A stretch of 64,000 nucleotides of DNA, taken from positions 23,039,236-23,103,235 of the forward strand of contig CAMZMU010000071.1 in the NCBI GenBank assembly GCA_947311845.1, read 5' to 3'. The number at the start of each line of letters is the position of its first letter. The stretch's first letter is position 1. The DNA is from Poa pratensis. Lineage: Eukaryota; Streptophyta; Magnoliopsida; Poales; Poaceae. Positions 20,942 to 30,019 of the stretch are shown here, in pieces. Both the position numbers and the translations under genes were made by a program. The notes beneath the pieces were generated by a model. It saw only the letters and a list, made by a program, of their open reading frames with translations, was not told the origin of the DNA and ran no database searches.

Positions 20942-21542
20942 ACATAGTTATATCTACACACATGGACTTGTGTAGTGTTGACCGCTGTGTGTGGAAACCC
21001 ATGGCCGAAGAGAATGGGGAGAAGGGTGATGGGTTGAGAGACACCTTGCGCAAGAAGCAGGAGTTGTGTGCTGACATATGAGGCGACAAGAAAAAGGGTA
21101 CATGGTTGGTAAAAACGATTTGTATGGCGGGTGAAAGGGCCGATCGCGTCCCCATGCCCCACCGACGCCTAGGGTATGCTTAGTTTATATCCAACAACTA
21201 CCTTAGAAGAAAAATGTTCATAACCAAACTTTTGGATCTTAGTATGATGATGTTATTTTGGCATGCTCTTGTCTCTTTACCAACTCCAGCTGGATTTGTT
21301 TTGCCAATTTGGTTTCATTTACCAATTTAGTTCTTGAGCAGCCAATACCTTGATTATAATTTTCAAGTCAAAAAAAATGAAATACCTTGATTATAATTTT
21401 AGCTAGTCAAACATTTGGCGGGGGTAAACTGAAACTAACCGCATAGCCCCAGAGTCGCGCCGTCGCCCAAATTCGGATAGCACCACCGCAGACAATTGCC
21501 GCTGCCCCCCTTCCGTCTCGTCGGCCGTCCTCCTCGCCTACC
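20942..21542. other. Upstream region of the MRL7-type gene, unit A
   Basis: Non-coding sequence shared with unit B (46182-46782). It should contain the promoter of the gene starting at 21543. Apart from the E2F-like site listed separately I see no strong TATA box. Confidence 0.4.
21414..21422 (+). promoter_or_regulatory. E2F-like site upstream of the MRL7-type gene
   Basis: TTTGGCGGG fits the plant E2F consensus (TTTSSCGS) and lies about 120 bp before the start codon. The same site is kept in unit B at 46649-46657. A single short motif is weak evidence. Confidence 0.3.
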
Positions 21543-23561
21543 ATGCTTCGTCTTCCCACTCTCCTCCCCCTTAAACCCTCGACCCCGACCACCGGCTTAA
21601 ACCCAAGCCGGCGCCGCCATGGCCACCGCCCCAAACGTCTCCTCGCCTCCCCCACCCCGCCGCCACCGCCGCCGCCACGAACTCCAAATCCAGCCACAGC
21701 TCCGACACCCTTGAAGCCCGAACCCCCCGCCGGGGCCCAGAATCCCGAAGACATCACCGCCGAATTCCCCACAACCAAGCCCCGCAAGCCACGCCGCGGT
21801 CGCCGAAGCGAGGCGGCGGCCGTGGAGGATTTCGTCCGTGGCCGCCTCGAGCAGGTCTTCGCCTCTATCCAGGAGAGCGACCCCGAGTTCCTCCAAGGCA
21901 AAGGCAAGATGTTGAAGCCAAAGGAGGATGAGGGACTAGTAGCGGATGAGGAGGAGCCCGGGGAGGAAGATGGGGAGCAGAAGACGGTGATGGAGGAGGA
22001 GGACACGAGCTGGCCGCTGGACGCCGACGTCGGGTGGGGAATCCGGGCGTCGGAGTACTTCGACAAGCATTCGATCAAGAACGTGACGGTGGACGGCGTG
22101 GAGATCGATTGGGAAGGAGAGGTCGACCAGGGCTGGGTCAAGGAGATCAACTGCCTGGAGTGGGAGAGCTTTGCCTTCCACCCCAGCCCCCTCATTGTTC
22201 TGGTCTTCGAGCGCTACAACCGGTAAAATCCTTCTTCAGTATGTAGTTGTTGACCATTGAGATTATGCCTGAATGGAGTGAGCTGAAGTTCTTAGGCTGA
22301 CGCATAAATGGTCTTTAATATCCAGAATTCATTTGATGTTATGTGTTGGCTCGGAGAAAATAAGTCTTACTACCTTACTTGGTTTATAATCTTGTAGTGT
22401 GCCTAACAGTTGCGGATTTAGGATGCCATCACCGGGGCTGCCAAGCTTAACACTCAAAACTTAAATGTCATGTAGAAACATCACCTATTCTCTAAGATGT
22501 ATTGTAATTCTTTGTTTCAATTACAATAGAAATATGTTAGAATTTGTCAAAATGTCATGCAGAAGCCACCCCATACTTGTAGATATGTCACATGATCCTA
22601 CTGTCACCGCCAATGCTTTGACCAAGTTCGTGTGGATTTTAGTGGTCGATGTGGTTTGCGGCTTCATTGAAGTTCTAGTATGCAGATGTGAGGATTGGAT
22701 ACATACCTGATACCTAGACGAGCTTATTAGAATTTTGGTCTTAATATTAGCTTGCTAGGATTTGGGAATAGACACACTCAACTATGGGTTTCACTGTTTT
22801 GGATGTTTGGAACATAAACAATACCAATTAGACATTTTAGCACTTGTAAGTTGTAACACACATAGGATCAGACTAACTGGTTTATGGTAAAATGCATATC
22901 TGGAGGGGGTGCAGTGGCACCCATGGCACCTCCACTGGGTCCGGCCCTGGTGCCTAATCTTGTGTTCTGTAGGGCGGTTGACAATTGGAGGTTTCTTCAA
23001 GAATTAGAAAAGGCTACTAAGGTATACTGGAATACAAAAGATCGGCTACCTCCACGGGTTTGTGAATCCTATCATGTTTGGCTGCGCTATGATTAGCTCT
23101 TGCAAGGTTCTGTTCTTTCTAACATGTGCTGAATTTTATCATGTGTTTCAGACTGTTAAGATTGATATGAATATCGAGAGAGACTTAGCATCTGCACTTC
23201 AAGCCAAAGAATGCCCACAATTACTGTTCCTCAGGGGAAACAAGATCTTATACAGAGAAAAAGGTTAGTCCCCTTCATCATAAGAGAGATAGTATATGTT
23301 AATCTTATATTGTGGTGCTCGTTCGACATACACCAAGTTCAGTTATGTGGTTTATTGTTTGAGGGAATTGGTAGGTTGCACCATTTACTAGTTTTCTTAG
23401 TGGCGGGAATATCCACTGACTGTATCTGATTATCGTTTTCATGGATTGAATTTACAGAGATAAGAACCGCTGATGAACTAGTCCAAATGATTGCATATTT
23501 CTACTATAATGCAAAGAGGCCATCCTGTGTCAATCCTGAAGCCGTTGCTCCTTCATTCTAA
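21543..23561 (+). CDS. MRL7: MRL7/SVR4-type thioredoxin-fold chloroplast protein
   Basis: Four exons give a 326-residue protein: 21543-22222, 22973-23057, 23152-23263 and 23458-23561, all with GT-AG borders. The family (MRL7/SVR4/RCB and its paralog MRL7L) acts in plastids and nucleus and is needed for plastid RNA polymerase activity and chloroplast development. The N-terminus is rich in Pro, Arg and Ser, as expected for a transit peptide, followed by an acidic linker. The conserved core begins about residue 155 and includes [20 protein letters not shown] and [18 protein letters not shown], a redox-inactive thioredoxin-like fold. Intron 1 holds a hAT element. I did not decide between MRL7 and MRL7L orthology. 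This copy is fully open; its partner in unit B is broken. Confidence 0.85.
22407..22949. mobile_element. Non-autonomous hAT element in intron 1 of the MRL7-type gene, unit A
   Basis: The element starts CAGTTGCGGATTTAGG and ends with the complement of CAGGGCCGGACCCAG, terminal inverted repeats of hAT type. It is flanked by a perfect 8-bp duplication GTGCCTAA (22399-22406 and 22950-22957). It has no transposase ORF. Its right end lies only about 23 bp from exon 2. The same insertion is in unit B. Confidence 0.85.
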
Positions 23562-24615
23562 GTTTCTTTATGCAAGTGCTGAGATTGTGTCTTGTTCTCA
23601 ACATCTGTTCTCTTGACCGCTGTTATTACTCTTTGGTAAAGTTCCTCTATCCAATTCTTGTTCTGTTGTTGTTAAAACTGGAGCACTTCTGGTTATTCTT
23701 CTCAGACATTTGATTCTCTGAAATTATCTGATGCAGGAAAGTGTTACTAAGTTCATAATCTTGAAGTAGAGGCTCGTAGTTTGATAATTTAGCTGGATCC
23801 AACGCCAAAGAGGACATTGTCGATGCATATAGTGGTTAGAGAACCGAGAAAATCAGCACAATGGAGTAGTCCCAAGTCAGGAAGGCGTGACTAAAACCTT
23901 GTTTTCAGTTATGCAGGCAGCTACTGTAGTGTAACATAGTGTAGTATCTAACAGTAAATTCTTAGTATTCTGTACTGATGTCCTAGATATGACAGTGTTG
24001 GGTGATAGTTTCATTTTCTAAATGGATACATTATCGGTCGGTTAGAAATGTTTAAGGTGCCCCTTTCCTATTTGAAGAAGCAAAATGAATTTTTGTAACT
24101 CTTTTAACACTTCTGATAGTTTTTAATTTCCTTGCATGTAGAACTGAACAAAGTCTCGATTTACTTCTTTTCAGTTCAAGCAATCTAGTGTCTACTTCAG
24201 CAAAGTTATTGATTATTTGCTCTTCCAGGAAACAAAAATATGTATTTACGAGGTGGAGTATGAATATCAAGAAAATGCAGAAGTAAAAAAAAAAAATCAA
24301 ACATGAATGTATCTTTTTTTTTTTGCTTAAGTGAAGGGCAGAAAGCAAAATGAACAATTCAGTAATGTTCTGTTTTTTAAATCTAAGTATAACTCGTGCG
24401 TTTGAAGATTATATAAAGCTGTTCCTGGGAGCGCAGGGGCAAGTCTTTATCAAGAACTACTAACAAAAACAGAAGGGTTACTCTGTAACCTGTACAGTAC
24501 AGTATTAACACGGGAGTACAGTATTAACCTCTAAAAACAACTCTGAATCAAAGACAGTACAGTATTAACACGGTCTCTACAAACAACTCTGAATCACAGA
24601 CGGAACTGGTTCGCC
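23562..24615. other. Convergent intergenic region between the MRL7-type and VAPYRIN-like genes, unit A
   Basis: Contains the two 3' UTRs, which face each other. AT-rich with A and T runs; no further gene recognised. Similar to 48762-49815 in unit B with small indels. Confidence 0.5.
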
Positions 24616-26488
24616 CTAGGCACAAGATATCGACGAGGAAGACGACGACGCAATGCACAACTGCGCAACAGCAGCCGCCCCCGACTCGTCCTCGGCACCC
24701 CGGCTCCGCAGCAGCCGCGAGATGTCATCGTACCCCATCGTCTCGGCCATCTGGAGCGGCGTGGCATCCCGCTTGGTCCTGGCGTGGACGTCAGCTCCCA
24801 TGTCAAGCAGCAAGTCCACGGCGTCGGCGCACCCTCCTTCGACGGCAAGGTGCAGCGGCCGGTGCCCTTCGACGTCCTCGCACTCGACGTCCATGCACCC
24901 AGACCCGGCGAGCAACGCGATCGCGTCGCAGTGGCCCTTGATCGCGGCCAGGTGGAGCGCCGTCAGGCCGTACTGGTCGCGGCCGCGGAGCCCCGTGCGC
25001 TTGCTGAGGAGGAACTCGAGGCTCCGGAGGTCGCCTCGGCGCGCCGCCGTCATGACCAGCTCCCACCGCTGCAGGATGTCCACCACCTCTTTCTGCAATC
25101 GACGAAAGCGACGTCGTTTACATTCTTTACAAGAGATCTGGTGTGAAAAATGTAACAGCATTGTACACTAGTAGGCCATTCCAAGTGGGCAACGAAACAG
25201 TGTAGTTGCACTAGCATAATGTGGCCGTACTCCGACGATCGTTCACGAGGGCAACGACGCAAGTCACATATGCCAAGCTAGGTACTGCCGCACCCAGCTG
25301 GAACCATGGTCCTTCAGATTCCATCTGTTCTGTTCGTGACAAAACCTGTCGAAATCTTCAAATTACCCTACCTCCGAGGCTTTGAGTCAAAGTAAGCGAC
25401 ACAACAGAAGATTTAGTGTATGGTGTTGGTTTATTACGCTACGGTGATCGGTGAACGCCTTTCCTGTCAAATCTGAACTCTGAAAGTCCTGAAGTAGTAA
25501 TAAGCAGTCTTTCCGGTCCTGAAGTTACTATTCCCTCCATTCTAATTTAATTGATTTGCTATGCACCAAATATGGATGTATATAGACATGTAACAAGTCT
25601 AGATACATCCACATGTGTTGCATAGCAAGTCAATTAATATGGAACGGAGGGAGTACATGGCAGTACAAAATGGACAAGCGTACTTACGTAGCCCTTCTCT
25701 CGCGCCACGTCCAGCGGAGTCTTCCCCCGCGCGTCGGCCGACGCGGCGTCAGCGCCCATGTCCACCAGCTCCGCCACCGCCTCGGCCTCCCCAGCCGCGG
25801 CCGCCACGTGCAGAGCCGTCCTGCCATCCTTGTCACGAGCCGCCACCGCTTCCGGCCCCAGCCTCCTCACCTCTCCGCAGTCCCCCCGCGCGGCAGCCGC
25901 GTGCAACGGCGCCCAGTGCTCGGCATCGGGCACCGCCGCCTCGGGCTCGAGGACCGGCATAAGGTGCGGCTGCCGGCGCAGGATGAGGCGCACGGCCGCG
26001 GCGTCCCCGGCATCCGCGGCGAGGCGGAGCAGGTACGGCCCGCCGAAGAACACGCGGAGCCGGATGGCACCGGCGCTGGCTGCATTACCGGGGACGATGG
26101 AGGCGGCGGAGTCGAGGTGCGCGGCGGAGAGGGAGGAGAGGACGAGGAAGCGGTCGGCGCGGGAGCGCGGGAACGGCTGTGGCGCGTGCGGCTGCGGGCG
26201 GAGCACGACGCGGATGGTCGCGCGGGAGAGCGGCGGCACGGAGCCGCGCGGCGGGCTGACGAGGAACTTGAGCGGGGAGGAGGTCTGGACCTTGAAGGCG
26301 ACGGGGAGGGTCGGGTGCAGCGACCGGAGGCGGAGGTCGACGCGGCACTTGGAGTTGGGCTTGAAGTCGATGACGACATCCTCCTCCGCCACCTCCAGGA
26401 GTTGCTGCTGCTCGGTCGCCGGCGGTTTGGCGGCGGCAGTGGTGGGAGTGGAATTGGCGGCAATGGAGGCTGGTTTCGCAGCGGCCAT
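24616..26488 (-). CDS. VAPYRIN-like protein (MSP domain plus ankyrin repeats), unit A
   Basis: Two exons on the minus strand, 26488-25688 and 25092-24616, with a phase-0 intron (donor GTAAGTA after Gly-Tyr, acceptor TTGCAG), encode 425 residues. An MSP (VAP-type) domain covers about residues 31-149 (VVIDFKPNSKCRVDL, SSPLKFLVSPPRG). Ankyrin repeats follow from about 151 to 410 (for example DKDGRTALHVAAAAGEAEAV and DQYGLTALHLAAIKGHCDAI). MSP plus ankyrins is the architecture of VAPYRIN, a cytosolic protein required for arbuscular mycorrhizal colonisation. This protein has fewer ankyrin repeats than I recall for VAPYRIN (about 530 residues), so VAPYRIN-LIKE fits better. The start at MAAAK is preferred over an in-frame ATG 39 codons upstream because the upstream residues look untranslated. 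The intron carries a Stowaway MITE absent from unit B. Confidence 0.85.
25531..25653. mobile_element. Stowaway MITE in the VAPYRIN-like intron, unit A only
   Basis: A 123-bp element with inverted ends (TTCCCTCCATTC and GAACGGAGGGAG) is flanked by a TA duplication (25529-25530 and 25654-25655). Unit B has the empty site GAAGTTACTACATGG. These ends are typical of Triticeae Stowaway (Tc1/mariner) MITEs. Confidence 0.9.
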
Positions 26489-26616
26489 CGTCTCTTGGCA
26501 GTTTGGAACTTGGAAGGAGTACGAGCTAGTAGAATGACTGAATGAGCAGAGTGTAATGGGGGCAGTGGAACTGGAAGCACGGAATGGTGTCTGGCTAGTG
26601 GCCACCTAGGATTATG

Positions 26617-26690
26617 ACGCTTTTGATTGCACGCTAGATGGGGCAAGGAGATAACGCTTTTGATTGCACGCCAGATGGGGGCAAGGAGAG
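26617..26690. repeat. 37-bp direct repeat upstream of the VAPYRIN-like gene
   Basis: Two near-identical units around ACGCTTTTGATTGCACG and AGATGGGGCAAGGAGA lie about 130-200 bp upstream of the chosen start, in the likely promoter or 5' UTR. The pair is conserved in unit B (about 51837-51910). Confidence 0.6.
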
Positions 26691-26789
26691 AATGTTGATT
26701 CTCTGTGACAATCTGGAATTCCCATGGTGGATTCTCGGAGTAGTATGGACCAAATGAGCCGAAACCACAGATGGACACTGTGCTCCATG

Positions 26790-27060
26790 GTGCTCTTCAA
26801 AAAAAAAAAAAAAATGAAATCAGTATTTTTCAAGTATCAATTTTTTTTGAGAAAATCTGCATCTAAAAAATGTTGCATTCTACAAACTTGAAACAACTAA
26901 ATATTAAATAAATCATATTCCGGTCTACACAAAAATGATAAAATCTGATAGATTTTGGAGGTTCGAAATGTTGCATTCTTCTCTTTTTCAAATGTTAGAT
27001 TTTATCATTTTTGGGTAGCAAAAAACATAATAACTCGTTTGACACTCATCATACAATAGG
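26790..27060. mobile_element. Palindromic MITE-like element, unit A
   Basis: The core has inverted arms (CTACACAAAAATGATAAAAT against ATTTTATCATTTTTGGGTAG). The same layout recurs at 34959-35319 and about 36463-36830. It is present in both duplication units. Exact ends and target duplication were not resolved. Confidence 0.45.
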
Positions 27061-28135
27061 CATTTGCCGAAATTGCAAATAAAATGTCATGTCCAGTTTC
27101 ATGACAGTCGGTATGTCCGACTTGACATGATGGCTACCAAACGACCTCTTGAGATCTTGCACTTTGGTAAAATACAACAATATTTACCTCTAGGAATTTA
27201 TTGAAACTTTTTATAAAAAAAACAAATAAAGAGCTCCCCAAAGCCCAAGCTCCATTTATTCTTTCTCCCAGACGAGTCACATGAGTCTTGACTGGCGGTT
27301 TGGGCAGTGGAATTGTGAAATTTTGGTACATGTTTCTCTATCTTATTCATTATCCTTCACTACTTCAGTTCCAGTTCCGATGGTGGCTCCGTAAGCGTAC
27401 ATCGATTTTTCTCTATGCATGTGAACGCAAATCCCAATCTTACAATTGTCGGCGTGTGCGTCCCCCCGTCTATCTGGAATGTCCAACTGATTTACGATCC
27501 GTGTACAAAGTATTAATCAAATATCAATGCATTATCAACAACTATCGGATTTATGAATTTATTTTTGGATTCATGTACTAACAAGAAATTTTGGACATGC
27601 ATTAGCAAAAAATAAAACCGCGCATTAACATGATTTATTTGTATCAATATATCAATTCATAGGAATCATATTGTACGTTGGATACAGAATTAACGCTCAC
27701 GATAGTTGGTGGATATCTAGTTGGTGTAGTATCGCCGCGTTGCGGATCCACTTGGGTCGTTCGTAGAAAGCTGTAGTAGAACTTGTAGCAATCCAGCAAT
27801 TCTAGGGCAGAAGGTGGCCACACCAGCTCCCAGCAGTTTCTCTGGATCCGGCTGCAGCCTGCAGGATAACATACGGGACCAGCGTGGAATGATGGAGAGC
27901 CGGGCTACGATCCAGCACTAGCAAGCAAAGAGCCGAAGAGCCGTAGCTACTACAGCTACACGCCCCACCAGAACGGGTGGCACGCCGAGGCCGAGCAGGC
28001 AAAGCGCCCGTGAAGGCTGCTTCCCCGTCGGCTGGCCCGGCCTCCGCGCGCGCATGCGTGACGCAAGGATCCGGTCCGCTTGGCGTTCCCCCCGTGGGTC
28101 GTTGGATTCTTCTCGCCATGTGCCGCGCGTTGGCT
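27061..28135. other. Unannotated intergenic stretch, unit A
   Basis: Nothing recognised. Collinear with 52273-53351 in unit B and highly similar, including a GC-rich part at about 27960-28135 just left of the Mutator-like insertion. Confidence 0.4.
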
Positions 28136-28144
28136 GCCGCCTCT

Positions 28145-29032
28145 GGCAAAATCGATGACCTCTGAGCGAAAATTTAACATAAAATGAATCTCGGGCGAAA
28201 TTATTTCACGCTTATGACCCTTTTGGGTAGCGCCTCACGATCGAGCGCTACACTCAACGGGGTAGCGCCTTGTGATCAGGCGCTACACATCCGAATGTAG
28301 CTGTTTTTAAAGTTTATTAGAGGCTGTAATCGTATGCAGCCATTACAGTCGAGCAGTTCAGCTGGTCTTGCCGTGTGTGCTGTAGTGTTGGTCTTGGGTT
28401 CGAATCCTGCTGAACCCAACTTTTTCTTTTTTTATTCTTTGCATTTTTTTACAGAACTGTTGTGTCAACCGAGATGGGATCGAGAGCTCAATTTTGGCCG
28501 TCGCCGTTGTCCATGCCGGCCATGCCTCGGGCTGCAGCTCGCTGCCGCCGGCCGCGTCCCTATCCCCGCCCGATTCCGTCCGCCGCCGCTTGATTTTCGG
28601 CCGCCATGCCTCGGGCCGCCACTAGCCGCGCCCTTGTCCTTGTCGCCGGCCGTGTCCTCGCCCGATTCCGGCCGCCGCCGTTTGATTCCCGGCCACCGGC
28701 GTGCTCTCAGATCCCATCTTGACCTCGATCCAAAAAAAAACTAAAAAATGAAAACTTGTGCATATCGGGGACTCGAACTGGCGACCAAGCAAAGTCGCAC
28801 GCAACGTTGTGACCATCTCGCCTGCTCGTTTCGTATGTCCATACGGTAGTACAGTTTCTAACAAACTTTAAAAGCAGCCAGGAGTATAGCGCCTAACGAT
28901 CGGGCGCTACACTACACATCCGGATGTGTAGCGCCCGAACGTAAGGCGCTACCCAAAAGGGTTAGATGCGTTTCGTCCGAGATTCATTTTGTGTTAAACT
29001 TTCGTACAGAGGTCAACAGTGTCCAAATTGCC
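28145..29032. mobile_element. Mutator-like (Pack-MULE-like) element with long inverted arms, unit A only
   Basis: An 888-bp insertion absent from unit B is flanked by a perfect 9-bp duplication GCCGCCTCT (28136-28144 and 29033-29041), diagnostic of the Mutator superfamily. The ends are GGCAAAAT and the complement of GGCAATTT. Long imperfect inverted arms follow (GACCTCTG, TTTAACA, AAAATGAATCTCGG, GGGTAGCGCC, GCGCTACAC). The arms enclose a GC-rich core (28490-28725) containing a diverged internal direct duplication (28519-28602 and 28603-28695), which looks like captured host coding sequence, and two tRNA-like motifs. No transposase. Confidence 0.85.
28356..28415 (+). other. tRNA-like motif inside the Mutator-like element
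   Basis: A perfect 7-bp acceptor-like pair (GTTCAGC at 28356 and GCTGAAC at 28409) encloses a good Pol III B box, GGTTCGAATCC (28397-28407), and is followed by a T run after 28420. At 60 nt with no clear anticodon arm it is not a functional tRNA as I read it. A second B-box-like site lies on the minus strand at 28769-28778. Confidence 0.35.
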
Positions 29033-29515
29033 GCCGCCTCTGCCCTGCCCCTCTGCCGTTTGTCGCGCACGGATCGGCACAGGGACGGGCGGCTTCGTCG
29101 CTTCCTCGGCTACGGCGTGCGCCCTGCGTCTCACGTCTCCCTGCAGCTTGGCGGTACGCGGCTGCGCAGATGCCATGATCGGGCTCGTCAAGAGCTGCCG
29201 CAACCCAACAAAACAGCTCTGCTTCAACGGTTCTGTTACGCACCGTACCTCGCTGTGTAGTCATGCTACTACCTGCGGTGGATCCATGTATTGCTGGAGG
29301 CCGAGTGTTCGATCAATACCATGCGGCAGCACTCCACCATTGTTCCCTTTATCAGCAAGGTTCATTTCACCAACATTTTCTTCATGTCCTGAAGATAGAA
29401 TAGCAATGGCTTACAGGTCTATTTGATACGTGCAGGATCATATTTGGTGCCTACTGTGCTGATGATTGTACGGACTAAACGATCCATAAGGTGATAGGGA
29501 AAATTTACCACGTTA
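29033..29515. other. Intergenic stretch before tRNA-Gly, unit A
   Basis: GC-rich at first, then mixed composition. Collinear with about 53352-53829 in unit B. Frames on both strands are open for up to 135 codons but have no recognisable domain and are not conserved between the units. Confidence 0.4.
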
Positions 29516-29587
29516 GCGTCTGTAGTCCAACGGTTAGGATAATTGCCTTCCAAGCAATAGATCCGGGTTCGACTCCCGGCAGACGCA
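29516..29587 (+). tRNA. tRNA-Gly (anticodon UCC), unit A
   Basis: A 72-nt cloverleaf: acceptor stem GCGTCTG/CAGACGC, D arm with GGTTAGGAT, anticodon stem ATTGC/GCAAT with loop CTTCCAA (anticodon TCC at 29549-29551), T arm CCGGG-TTCGACT-CCCGG and discriminator A. It has no intron. The only difference from the unit B copy is T for C in the variable loop, which breaks no stem. Confidence 0.95.
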
Positions 29588-29589
29588 AC

Positions 29590-29594
29590 TTTTT
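29590..29594 (+). terminator. Pol III T-run terminator of tRNA-Gly, unit A
   Basis: Five T three bases after the discriminator base. This run is the left end of the SINE target duplication, so the terminator was kept after the insertion. Confidence 0.8.
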
Positions 29595-29601
29595 GCGCTG
29601 A

Positions 29602-30007
29602 GGACTGCGCTTAGCGCAGTGGTGAGCCTTGCCGGTGTGCAAGCTCACCCACCCGGGATCGACTCCACTAGGGAGCGATTTTCCGGGTGTCTCACCCCAG
29701 CCGGTACTGTTCAGAGAACAGTACCCGCAGCTACACTGTTCATAGAACACTGTAGCAACACTGTTCATTAGGAGCAGTGCAATAAAGCAGTCCGCTTTGC
29801 CTCACGTCTATGTGCCACAGGCGATATCGAGGTGCCCGTCGGTCACCGAAGCACTGGTCTTCGGCTAAGTCTCTCAGGACGTAGTTCTGGGTTATAGGGT
29901 GTAGGTCTAGTTTAGACACATAGGTGGGGTCTGCGTGTGGTGTGCGTCCTGTGTGTCCGAACAGGTGCTACAACTTGTAATCCCAGAGAGGCTCTAAAAA
30001 AAAAAAA
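29602..30007 (+). mobile_element. tRNA-derived SINE, unit A only
   Basis: A 406-bp insertion is absent from unit B and flanked by the 12-bp duplication TTTTTGCGCTGA (29590-29601 and 30008-30019). Its 5' end has Pol III promoter boxes: A-box-like TTAGCGCAGTGGTG and B-box-like GGGATCGACTCC. It ends in a run of about 12 A. This is the structure of a SINE mobilised by a LINE. I could not place it in a named family. Confidence 0.85.
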
Positions 30008-30019
30008 TTTTTGCGCTGA

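Noticed and set aside
25613..26545. Long plus-strand frame opposite the VAPYRIN-like exon
   Set aside because: It is the GC-rich shadow of the antisense exon. The minus strand has the MSP and ankyrin motifs and proper splice sites.
28356..28415. Functional tRNA in the Mutator-like element
   Set aside because: Only 60 nt with no clear anticodon arm; kept as a tRNA-like motif only.
28334..28744. 136-codon frame in the Mutator-like element
   Set aside because: Arises from the duplicated GC-rich core and has no domain. It may be captured exon sequence but is not a gene here.
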